A stretch of 64,000 nucleotides of DNA from Stygiobacter sp043807765 (GTDB taxonomy: Bacteria; Bacteroidota; Ignavibacteria; Ignavibacteriales; Melioribacteraceae), in contig JAZDFQ010000069.1 of the NCBI GenBank assembly GCA_043807765.1, positions 1 through 64,000 of the forward strand, given 5' to 3'. Shown here one piece after another: positions 44,991 to 52,823 of the stretch (positions are counted from its first letter, which is position 1; every line of letters starts with the position of its first letter). Under the pieces are notes generated by a model, which saw only the letters and a program-made list of their open reading frames with translations, did not search any database and was not told the origin of the DNA. Position numbers and translations under genes: made by a program.

Positions 44991-45014
44991 GTTGTACGAA
45001 ACTTTTCGTATAAC
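44991..45014. promoter_or_regulatory. Probable BlaI operator
   Basis: TACGAA-ACTT-TTCGTA is a perfect 6+6 dyad, extending with one mismatch on each side to GTT...AAC (24 bp). It ends 38 nt before blaI. BlaI/MecI repressors are homodimers that bind such dyads and repress their own operon. A further CGT...ACG pair follows in the same leader. Confidence 0.55.
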
Positions 45015-45052
45015 CATTCGTCTCAAGAACTGTAAACGAAAAGGAACTTGAA

Positions 45053-45439
45053 ATGTCTAAGAAATCGCTCCTCAAACCAACCGATTCCGAGCTTGAAATA
45101 CTCCAGATTCTTTGGCAATCGGGACCTTCAACCGTAAAGGCCGTAAACGAAAAGCTGAACGAGAAAAAGGAAACCGGATACACAACAACGCTAAAACTTC
45201 TTCAAATAATGTTTGAGAAGGAACTTGTTATCCGCAACGAAGAAGAACGCAGCCACGTTTACTCTGCGGCAATTGAGGAAAGCGATATTCAAAAAGCTTT
45301 GGTTGATAAACTTCTCGAATCGGCTTTTAGCGGCTCGGCGGCAAAGTTGGTAATGCAGGCAATCGGAAATTCTCAAACTTCAAAAGAAGAGTTAGAACAA
45401 ATACGTGCTTATCTAACAGAAATTGAAAAGGGAAAGTGA
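45053..45439 (+). CDS. BlaI/MecI-family transcriptional repressor
   Basis: This 128-aa winged-helix protein shows LKPTDSELEILQILWQSGPS, TVKAVNEKLNEKKETGYTTT and LLQIMFEKELVIRNEEERSH, the BlaI DNA-binding domain. The C-terminal dimerisation helix region includes the stretch ALVDKLLESAF where proteolysis inactivates the repressor in known systems. SD AAAGGAA upstream. One-base overlap with the BlaR1-like gene (TGATG). Confidence 0.93.
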   Translation: MSKKSLLKPTDSELEILQILWQSGPSTVKAVNEKLNEKKETGYTTTLKLLQIMFEKELVIRNEEERSHVYSAAIEESDIQKALVDKLLESAFSGSAAKLVMQAIGNSQTSKEELEQIRAYLTEIEKGK

Positions 45440-47532
45440 TGAATTTTCTTTATCAGTACTTACCGGAAGAATTAGTTAGCGCTCTCGGCAGAATGATTTT
45501 TCATTCGTTCTGGCAAGGAGCAGTTATGGCTTTTGCTCTGGGTTTGGTTTTGTTTTTAAGTAGTAAGAAAAGTGCACAAGCTAGATATGTTATTTCGGTC
45601 TCAGCAATAATTTTATTTGTTTTAAGCTGCGCTGTTACATTTTCAATTGAGTACAGATCAACTACAGCGTCTGTTACAACTGCGGTTAATCAACCAACAA
45701 TGTTAAGCGCGGCAGACAAGTTTTTTGTAAACCCACTTTCCTATTCGTCTTCAGAAGAAACTATTTGGAATTCTATCAACACATACTTTAACAAAAACAT
45801 TCCGTTGTTTGTTATGCTCTGGTTAAGCGGATTGTTCTTCTTCTCTTTAAGATTCATTGGAAGTGTTTTATATGTTCAAAAAATACGCACGCGAGGAATT
45901 AGCGGGCTTGATATTGAATGGCTCTACCGCTCTCGCGAGATTGGCAGAAAACTCGGCATCAAAAAGTTTATTTCTGTCTTTGAATCTATAAATGTAAAGG
46001 TACCATTGGCAATCGGCTACATCAAACCAATCGTTCTTCTTCCTCTTGGAATGATAAACGGTATACCTTACACACAAGTTGAAGCGTTAATAGCGCACGA
46101 GTTTGCTCACATAAAAAGATATGATTTTGTAATAAACCTTTTACAAACTTTGGTTGAAACAATATTCTTCTATCACCCGGCGGCGTGGTGGATATCCAAC
46201 CAGATTCGGGAAGAACGGGAAAACTGTTGCGACGATATAACCGTCAACGTTTGCGGCGATTCTCTCGCTTATTCCAAAGCGCTCTACAATCTGTTACAGA
46301 TTCAGCATAATCATCCCGAGCTTGCGTTAGCTGCAAGCGGAAAAGTCAATCAATTATTAAGGAGAATAATAAGAATGAACGGAGAAAAAAGTAAGTTCTC
46401 GTACGGGGGAAGATTCGCCGCGTTCATGTTTGTGTTTGCAATTGTAGCGGCTGTTCTGGTTTTTTCATCTAAGCCGGCTTCTTCTAACACTGCCGGAATT
46501 AACAAAGCATCTATTATAGATTTCTACGGATTAGCCGGAAATGAAATTACAGGATCGGCACAATCTGAAAGCCCGGATACAACCTCTATAAAGAAAGGAA
46601 AACATACTTTTAAATTTTCCGAAGATGTTAACGGCGAAGAAAAGCGCTTCAAAGCTAAGCTAAACAATGGCAAACTAGAAGAACTTTACATCGACGGCGA
46701 TAAAGTTGATGCTAAAGATTTTGATAAATATGAAAGCAAAATCTCTAATCGCTTAAATGAATATGATTCCGGCATGAAAGAATACCGCGAAGGAATGAAA
46801 AAATTCAGAGAAGAAATGAAAGCTCACAAACATAAGCTTTCGGAGCTTCGCCAAAAACTTGGTAAGTTAGACAGAAGGCATAGTGAAGATTTTGATTTCG
46901 ACTATGACTTTGATTTCCCGAATAACATTTCAATTCCGGAGTTTGATTCTTCACATATGCATAAAATCATGGCTGAGGTTAAAGCTAACCTAAAAGAACA
47001 TTTTGCTCATCATTCAATAAAGATTCCACCTATTCATGTTCCGCCGGTTCACATTCCTCCTATTCCGCCAATACCTCCGATTCATGTAGATGGCGATGAT
47101 GATTGCGATTACGAATTCGATAAGGAAGAGCTCGAAGAATCAATGAAAGAATGGAAGAAAGAACTTGATGCCGGAATGAAAGAGTTTAACAAAGAGATGA
47201 AACATTTCGACAGCAAAAAGTTAGCCGAAGAAATTAAAAATTCGGTTAACAGCAAAGAGTTCAAAGAAAGCATGAAGGATCTGAAAGAAAACATGGGCAA
47301 GCTGAAAGCTGAAATGAAAATTCTGAAAGAATATTTAGGCGACGTAAAAGATGAACTAGTAAGCGATAAACTTGTTGACGATGAAGACGATCTTGATAAG
47401 TTCTATCTTTCCAAAACAGAAATGAAAGTGAACGGAAAGGTTGTTTCCCCGGAATTGCATAAGAAGTATTTACAGATTTACAGGAAACATTACGGTAAGG
47501 ATTTAGACGACGATCAGAAAATTAACTTCTAA
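45439..47532 (+). CDS. BlaR1-like M56 metallopeptidase with coiled-coil sensor
   Basis: The protein has 697 aa. The membrane part has helices at about 20-40, 50-70, 122-145 and 330-350. The zinc site HEFAH is at 220-224 (EALIAHEFAHIKRYDF), followed by RENCCDD with the third ligand. Residues 355-697, outside the membrane, replace the usual penicillin-sensor: they are highly charged with heptad-like repeats (GMKEYREGMKKFREEMKAHK, GMKEFNKEMKHF, ESMKDLKENMGKLKAEMKIL) and a central KIPPIHVPPVHIPPIPPIPP segment. It should cleave BlaI on sensing an envelope signal; beta-lactam sensing is not supported. Confidence 0.9.
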   Translation: MNFLYQYLPEELVSALGRMIFHSFWQGAVMAFALGLVLFLSSKKSAQARYVISVSAIILFVLSCAVTFSIEYRSTTASVTTAVNQPTMLSAADKFFVNPLSYSSSEETIWNSINTYFNKNIPLFVMLWLSGLFFFSLRFIGSVLYVQKIRTRGISGLDIEWLYRSREIGRKLGIKKFISVFESINVKVPLAIGYIKPIVLLPLGMINGIPYTQVEALIAHEFAHIKRYDFVINLLQTLVETIFFYHPAAWWISNQIREERENCCDDITVNVCGDSLAYSKALYNLLQIQHNHPELALAASGKVNQLLRRIIRMNGEKSKFSYGGRFAAFMFVFAIVAAVLVFSSKPASSNTAGINKASIIDFYGLAGNEITGSAQSESPDTTSIKKGKHTFKFSEDVNGEEKRFKAKLNNGKLEELYIDGDKVDAKDFDKYESKISNRLNEYDSGMKEYREGMKKFREEMKAHKHKLSELRQKLGKLDRRHSEDFDFDYDFDFPNNISIPEFDSSHMHKIMAEVKANLKEHFAHHSIKIPPIHVPPVHIPPIPPIPPIHVDGDDDCDYEFDKEELEESMKEWKKELDAGMKEFNKEMKHFDSKKLAEEIKNSVNSKEFKESMKDLKENMGKLKAEMKILKEYLGDVKDELVSDKLVDDEDDLDKFYLSKTEMKVNGKVVSPELHKKYLQIYRKHYGKDLDDDQKINF

Positions 47533-47538
47533 AGAAAT

Positions 47539-47622
47539 GGAACGCGGATGACACGGATAAAACGGATAACCGCTGATTAAATTGATCCGCGTAAATCTGC
47601 TTAATCGGCGTCATCTGCGTTC
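47539..47622. repeat. Long imperfect inverted repeat, GGAACGCGGATGA family
   Basis: The spacer between convergent blaR1 and ruvA reads GGAACGCGGATGACACGGAT on the left and GGCGTCATCTGCGTTCTATT on the right, two arms of one imperfect palindrome of about 84 nt with TGATCCGCG in between. It may also terminate transcription. It shares AAATGGAACGCGGAT with 431-468. Confidence 0.6.
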
Positions 47623-47636
47623 TATTACGTACAACT

Positions 47637-48224
47637 CTAATTATTCAAACTCGCCAAAGCTTCCTTTATTAAATCTTCTATTGTAGCATTTGGATTGCGC
47701 TCTGTTATTGATCTAACCACGCGTTCAGCAACTTTTTGATTATAGCCAAGATTAACAAGCGCTGTAATAGCATCGCCCCGGACGTTTGACGGACTAACAG
47801 AACCAAACTCGCCCGAATCACCTAGCGATTCAACTTTATCGCGCAGTTCAATCATAAGTCGCTCTGCGGTTTTTCTGCCGATTCCCGGAATAGAAATTAA
47901 TCGAGCAATGTTGTTTGTTTTTATTGCTTCTTTCAAATCAACAATCTGAATTCCGGACAAAATTCCTTGTGCGGATTTTGGCCCAATGCCGTTCACGCTT
48001 ATAAGCATTTCAAACATTTCTTTTTCGGAAAGTGTATAGAAGCCGAAAAGATCGAGTGCGTCTTCCTTTACACTTAGATGTGTGTAGAGCGCAACTTCTT
48101 CTTTATCCGCTAGCTTTTCAAATGTAGTGATGGAAATATTTATTAGGTAACCAACTCCGCCAACATCCACTAAAATCTTGGTTGGTTTCTTAGAGATTAT
48201 TTTTCCGCTTATGTAGCCGATCAT
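47637..48224 (-). CDS. ruvA: Holliday junction DNA helicase subunit RuvA
   Basis: The protein has 195 aa. It forms the tetramer that holds the Holliday junction for RuvB. Domain I is MIGYISGKIISKKPTKILVD, domain II carries helix-hairpin-helix motifs (LISVNGIGPKSAQGILSG and LISIPGIGRKTAERLMIELR), and domain III is the short RuvB-binding bundle (ALVNLGYNQKVAERVVRSI). Confidence 0.96.
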   Translation of the reverse strand: MIGYISGKIISKKPTKILVDVGGVGYLINISITTFEKLADKEEVALYTHLSVKEDALDLFGFYTLSEKEMFEMLISVNGIGPKSAQGILSGIQIVDLKEAIKTNNIARLISIPGIGRKTAERLMIELRDKVESLGDSGEFGSVSPSNVRGDAITALVNLGYNQKVAERVVRSITERNPNATIEDLIKEALASLNN

Positions 48225-48229
48225 AAAAA

Positions 48230-48312
48230 AGTGATTAGTGATTTGTGCTTAGTTATTAGTAAGCCGCAAGCTTACTTTGCAAATCTTTGATTGCAAGCTA
48301 AAGTTTGCGGCT
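48230..48312. repeat. Repeat and hairpin upstream of ruvA
   Basis: First part (48230-48260): GTGATTAGTGATTTGTGCTT then AGTTATTAG, closely related to 18287-18320. Second part (48261-48312): AGCCGCAAGCTTACTTTGCA on the left and TTGCAAGCTAAAGTTTGCGG on the right, an imperfect palindrome of about 21 bp per arm. Confidence 0.55.
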
Positions 48313-48326
48313 GCTAAAGGCAAGAT

Positions 48327-49046
48327 TTAGAAATGATAAGCAATGCCTATCTTAATGTTGCTAAGGTAATATTTCCATGAATTACCAGAATTAGATGTTT
48401 TCCGTGTCTCACCGGAATAGGATTCAAATGTTGTTTGTGAAGCTTTATCCCAATAATATAAACCGGACAAATTGAATTCAGATAAAATTGACAGCCGTTC
48501 TGTTACTTTGCAATCTAATCCGAGAGATGCTTGAATCCCTATTCCAATACTATTGATATTGTTTTCATTTTCATAATTATACTCTGGTGGATTTTCCCCC
48601 TCTCTTTTCCAAACAAAATAAGCACCGCTATTACCATCACTATTTTCGTTAGAATAGGTGATTTGAGGTCCAACGCCAACATATACACTAAACCCTTTTG
48701 AAACATTCAAAAACCATTGGTGATTTAAAATCAAACTAAAGCTTTGATTATTATTATTGTCCTCATAATCATTATTTCTTTTTTCAACGACATTGTTGTT
48801 TGATGTAGAAGTAGTCGTTGATTTGGAATTACTTGAATTCCCAGATAAATCGATATCAACTTTAACCCTTAATCCGGAAGTTGGCGTTAGCATTTTGAGA
48901 TAGGAAACGGAATAGTCGTTTACTAAATGAAACTGGATTTGGTTTTTGGATTGTTCACAACAAGTTGAATCACATGTTTGTGCAGAAGAAAAGTTGGTTA
49001 ATAAAATTGTTGTTAGTAGTAGTGAAGCAAGTGTGAATTTACGCAT
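48327..49046 (-). CDS. Outer-membrane beta-barrel protein
   Basis: The protein has 239 aa with a signal peptide (1-22), a short Cys-rich start (TCDSTCCEQ), then alternating hydrophobic strands and polar Asn/Ser-rich loops (SSNSKSTTTSTSNNN). It ends SNIKIGIAYHF with a terminal Phe, the usual barrel-assembly signal. No family assigned. Lies between ruvA and ruvC, but is separated from both by repeat-bearing spacers. Confidence 0.72.
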   Translation of the reverse strand: MRKFTLASLLLTTILLTNFSSAQTCDSTCCEQSKNQIQFHLVNDYSVSYLKMLTPTSGLRVKVDIDLSGNSSNSKSTTTSTSNNNVVEKRNNDYEDNNNNQSFSLILNHQWFLNVSKGFSVYVGVGPQITYSNENSDGNSGAYFVWKREGENPPEYNYENENNINSIGIGIQASLGLDCKVTERLSILSEFNLSGLYYWDKASQTTFESYSGETRKTSNSGNSWKYYLSNIKIGIAYHF

Positions 49047-49235
49047 GGTGTCCCCGCGAGTTTTGTGGTAGAATTATAAATTATTGCTGATTCAAAAAAA
49101 TATTATTCGAACTTAAATTCCAAGGGAAAAATTTTACTCTTTTTGTATTGTCATTCTGAGCTACTATTTATCGTATGCAACATCTCTGCCCATGTTATGT
49201 TAGCGATGTTTCGTCCCGAAAACCGGGGCTCAACA

Positions 49236-49772
49236 TTAAAAAATTACTCTATCCGGATTGGCGGCAATAAACTCTTTCCAGTTTTTGCTTTTGCGGATTG
49301 GCGTTGCAACTTTGAAAGCGTGACAAACAGCAACGGCGAGCGCATCTGTTTCATCGAGCTTCATTTTAGGCTTTTTCAGTAATAGCAGTTTCTTCATCAT
49401 ATACTGCACTTGTTCTTTTGAAGCAGCGCCGTTACCAACAACAGCTTTCTTAATTTCCCGCGGTGCGTACTCTTTAACCGGCAATTCATTGTGAATTGCT
49501 ACAAGCATGGAAACGCCGCGCGCGTAACCAATTTTTAATGCCGACTGAGCATTCTTACCATAGAATGCAGTTTCCAGCGCAAATTCTTCCGGCTTATATT
49601 TTTTGATAACAAGATTTATTTCTTCGTAGATTTTTTTTAAGCGCGGGGCTTGTTCTTTTGTGGCGGGAATTTTTATTACCCCCGAAGCTACATACGTTAA
49701 TTCATTTTTTTCAAAATCAATTATTCCGTAGCCGGTAAATAATGTGCCGGGATCAATTCCAATTATTCGCAT
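49236..49772 (-). CDS. ruvC: Crossover junction endodeoxyribonuclease RuvC
   Basis: This 178-aa resolvase has the RNase H fold. The catalytic acids are Asp7 in IIGIDPGTLFTGYGI, Glu in FALETAFYGKN and the pair in LDETDALAVAVCHA. The 189-nt upstream gap to the barrel gene carries CATTCTGAGC and GTTTCGTCCCGAAAACCGGG, possibly a degenerate dispersed repeat, and nothing else I can name. Confidence 0.95.
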   Translation of the reverse strand: MRIIGIDPGTLFTGYGIIDFEKNELTYVASGVIKIPATKEQAPRLKKIYEEINLVIKKYKPEEFALETAFYGKNAQSALKIGYARGVSMLVAIHNELPVKEYAPREIKKAVVGNGAASKEQVQYMMKKLLLLKKPKMKLDETDALAVAVCHAFKVATPIRKSKNWKEFIAANPDRVIF

Positions 49773-49824
49773 TTCTTTACCGTTCGGCTCCGCTCGGTCT
49801 GACTAGATATATCAAAACAAAAAA

Positions 49825-50550
49825 TCAATCTGTAAACTCTGCATTTGTGTAAACATTTTGAACATCGTCTATGTCTTCTAGAGCATCTATAAGTTTTTCA
49901 AATTTTTCAATATCATCTTTGCCAACTTGAGTCTGTGTCTTTGCAACCCATTGAAGCGAAGCATTCTCAACAATTAAATTCTTATCAATCAAAGCTCGGC
50001 GTACATGTTCAAATTCTTCAAGAGTGGTTCTCACTTCAAAAATTTCTTCTTCGGTAACAAAATCATCAGCACCGGCATCAAGAAGAATTACCATCATTTC
50101 ATCTTCTGTTTTGCCTTCGCGCTTTACTGTGATTATTCCTTTGTGTTCAAACATCCAAACAACGGCATTGCTTTCGGCCATGTTGCCGCCAATCTTAGAA
50201 AACCAATGACGTACTTCTTGAACTGTTCTATTTTTATTGTCTGTAGCAGCTTCAATAACTATTGCAGCTCCGCCCGGTCCGTAACCTTCATACATCATTT
50301 CTGTAATTTGCTGTCCTTCAAGTTCGCCGGCAGCTTTTTTTATTGCGCGTTCAATATTATCGGCGGGCATGTTTGCGGATTTTGCATTATCAATTGCTAA
50401 ACGCAACCGCGGATTTCCATCCGGATCGCTTCCCCCTTGTCTTGTAGCTATCATCAATTCTTTAATTAGTCTTGTAAAAGTCTTTCCTCGTTTTGCATCA
50501 ATCACCGCTTTCTTTCTTCTAATTGTTGCCCACTTGGAGTGCCCCGACAT
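49825..50550 (-). CDS. yebC: YebC/PmpR-family protein
   Basis: The protein has 241 aa: MSGHSKWATIRRKKAVIDAK opens nearly all members. ARKR-type basic segment, KSANMPADNIERAIKKAAGE and YEGYGPGGAAIVIEA follow. Members act as translation factors easing proline-stretch stalling, or as transcription regulators. Directly downstream of recJ (9 nt) and upstream of ruvC, the usual DNA-repair neighbourhood. Confidence 0.95.
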   Translation of the reverse strand: MSGHSKWATIRRKKAVIDAKRGKTFTRLIKELMIATRQGGSDPDGNPRLRLAIDNAKSANMPADNIERAIKKAAGELEGQQITEMMYEGYGPGGAAIVIEAATDNKNRTVQEVRHWFSKIGGNMAESNAVVWMFEHKGIITVKREGKTEDEMMVILLDAGADDFVTEEEIFEVRTTLEEFEHVRRALIDKNLIVENASLQWVAKTQTQVGKDDIEKFEKLIDALEDIDDVQNVYTNAEFTD

Positions 50551-50559
50551 TCTACACCT

Positions 50560-52290
50560 CTAAATATTTCCGTTATTCTTTTCTTTAATGTTCATATCTC
50601 TAAGACGGATTTGAGGATAAGGCTTACCGTCTTTTTGTATTGATTCTATTGTATAAACAATATCAACCAAATTCTTTTCTTTATCAATCTGTTTTATAAA
50701 TGAGCCGAGATTGAATCCGATTGCATCAAAAACTTTATCGTGCCCGTTCTGTTTGAATGTAGTAACTATATGATTTGTGCCGACTATTTTAGGTGTTGAA
50801 GCAAAAGAAACATTCTCACTCAAAAAAGTTGGACGCATATTACCGGGACCGAACGGAGCGAACTGATCCAGAATGCGAATAAACTTAGGAGAAATTTCAG
50901 AGAGACTAATCTTTGCATCAATTTTTATTTCTTGTATAACATGTTCTTCCGTCATGCAGTTTTTAAGAACTGTGTTGAACTTGGCTTTGAACTCGTCGAG
51001 CTTAGCCACTTCTATTGCCAATCCCGCAGCAGCTTCATGTCCGCCAAACTGAACGAGAAGTTCTTCGCAATTTTGAAGCGCTTCATAAATGTTAAAACCC
51101 GGAATGCTTCGTGCAGAGCCTTTAGCTACGCCGTCAATTGTTGTAAGCATTATTGTAGGTCTATGAAATTTCTCAACCATTCTGGAAGCAACAATTCCTA
51201 TAACTCCCGGATGCCAATCTTCGTAGTGAAGAACAATAGCCATTTCATTATCAAGGTCAACAGTTTCTTCAAGCAAAGTCATTGCATGAGAAAAAGTCAT
51301 TTCATCAATCTTGCGTCGTTCTGTGTTTTCTTCTTCCAGCACGCGCGCAAATTCAATCGCTTTTTTGTGATCTTCAGTTGTGAACAAATCAACAGCGCGG
51401 TTTGCATCACCTAATCTGCCCACAGCATTTACTCTCGGCGCAATTGTGAATACAACTTGCCCCGCTGTAAGATTACCCGGTTCCATTCTTGCTGAACGGA
51501 TTAACGCCGCAATTCCGGGACGAGGATTTGAATTAATGAGGTCCAATCCTTCGCGAACAAGGACTCTGTTTTCATCAACGAGTGGAACAATATCTGCCGC
51601 ACCGGCAAGTGAGACAAGATCGAGATACTTAAGAGGCAATTCCTTTTTACCAATTCGTTCGGCAACTGCACATGCTAATTTGAATGCAACACCCGCACCG
51701 GAAAGATGTTTGAATGGATAATTACAGCCCGGTTTAATAGGATCGAGAATGGCATATGCTTTTGGTAAAACTTCTTTCGATTGATGATGATCGCATACAA
51801 TAGTTTCTATTCCATGCCGATTGGCGTGTTCAATTTCATCAACTGCGGTTATTCCGCAATCAACAGAAATTATAAGATTAACACCACGCTCTTTAAGAAT
51901 ATCGATGCTTTGATTCGACATTCCGTAACCTTCTGTTAAACGGTTTGGAATGTATGTTTCAACTTTAGCGCCAAGATCTTTCAAGAAGAGATACATTAAC
52001 GCTGCAGAACAAGTGCCGTCAACGTCGTAATCGCCGTAAACACAAATTTTTTGGTTGCCCGTTAAGGCGTTAATTACGCGCTGAGTGGCTTCTTGCATTC
52101 CATCCATTAAGAAAGGATCGTGCAAAGTTTCCAGCGAAGGACGAAAATAATTTTTAGCTTCGAAGAAGTTTGTAACGCCGCGGTGTATTAATAGAGATGC
52201 GAGAACATTCGATACATTTAGACTATCAGCAAGAGCCAGCACGGATTTTTCATCCGCCGGATCTTTTAGCTTCCAACGTTTAGTTTGCAT
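50560..52290 (-). CDS. recJ: Single-stranded-DNA exonuclease RecJ
   Basis: The protein has 576 aa and degrades single strands 5' to 3' in recombination and mismatch repair. DHH core: ICVYGDYDVDGTCSAALM, IVCDHHQSK, LSGAGVAFKLACAVAE; DHHA1 domain: VQFGGHEAAAGLAI. An OB-like C-terminal domain ends the protein. Motif order and length are standard. Confidence 0.96.
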   Translation of the reverse strand: MQTKRWKLKDPADEKSVLALADSLNVSNVLASLLIHRGVTNFFEAKNYFRPSLETLHDPFLMDGMQEATQRVINALTGNQKICVYGDYDVDGTCSAALMYLFLKDLGAKVETYIPNRLTEGYGMSNQSIDILKERGVNLIISVDCGITAVDEIEHANRHGIETIVCDHHQSKEVLPKAYAILDPIKPGCNYPFKHLSGAGVAFKLACAVAERIGKKELPLKYLDLVSLAGAADIVPLVDENRVLVREGLDLINSNPRPGIAALIRSARMEPGNLTAGQVVFTIAPRVNAVGRLGDANRAVDLFTTEDHKKAIEFARVLEEENTERRKIDEMTFSHAMTLLEETVDLDNEMAIVLHYEDWHPGVIGIVASRMVEKFHRPTIMLTTIDGVAKGSARSIPGFNIYEALQNCEELLVQFGGHEAAAGLAIEVAKLDEFKAKFNTVLKNCMTEEHVIQEIKIDAKISLSEISPKFIRILDQFAPFGPGNMRPTFLSENVSFASTPKIVGTNHIVTTFKQNGHDKVFDAIGFNLGSFIKQIDKEKNLVDIVYTIESIQKDGKPYPQIRLRDMNIKEKNNGNI

Positions 52291-52316
52291 AACGTCCTTG
52301 GAAGCAGAAAATCAAG

Positions 52317-52727
52317 AGATGGCTTATGTCTATAAGCCGAATTCTGTAATCCCGCTTTTGGCGGGACGGCAATTATTTATCTAGCCACAGCATTACTGCT
52401 GTAATCTTGCGGTCTACCCGAAGGATTTAAAGCGAGCAACTTCTCTCCCGATATGTTTGTCTTTCGACAAGCAAGATCGGGAAAACCTTCTGCTTGACCT
52501 TGCACCAGGTGGGGTTTGCCCTGCCGTCCCGCTTACGCGGGACGCGGTGAGCTCTTACCTCGCCATTTCACCCTTATCCCGCTAAAGCGGGACGGTATTT
52601 TTTCTGTGGCACTTTCCGTGTCTCAACAAAGAGGCCCCGGGTGTTACCCGGCACCATGCTCTGTGGTGTTCGGACTTTCCTACCTCCCGATTAAATCGGG
52701 GGATCAACTGCCCAACATAAACCATCT
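52317..52727 (-). ncRNA. rnpB: RNase P RNA, bacterial type A
   Basis: On the minus strand the conserved GAGGTAGGAAAGTCCGAACA near the 5' end and ACAGAATTCGGCTTAT at the 3' end are present, with CACCACAGAGCATGGTGCCG between. P1 is 13 bp: AGATGGTTTATGT (52727-52715) against ACATAAGCCATCT (52329-52317) with one G-U pair, which sets the ends. Three hairpins of GTCCCGC/GCGGGAC wording (52350-52366, 52525-52544, 52577-52592) form peripheral stems. An open frame at 52516-52797 across this RNA is spurious. AT-rich DNA at 52728-52823 holds its promoter. Confidence 0.95.
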
Positions 52728-52823
52728 GCTGTTCTTCTACTTACTTATTTATTTAACAATTAACAATTATAACTGGACAAATATAATGAAATTATAATGA
52801 GAAGTAAGCAGATGGTAAACGGA

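Noticed and set aside
49141..49235. CATTCTGAGC...GTTTCGTCCCGAAAACCGGG spacer before ruvC, and GTTCGGCTCCGCTCGGTC after it at 49781-49798
   Set aside because: They resemble dispersed repeats known from other environmental genomes, but there is only one copy of each here and they are too degenerate to call.
52516..52797. 93-codon open frame on the + strand
   Set aside because: It lies antisense to rnpB, whose conserved motifs and P1 pairing are clear; the encoded sequence is translated stem repeats.
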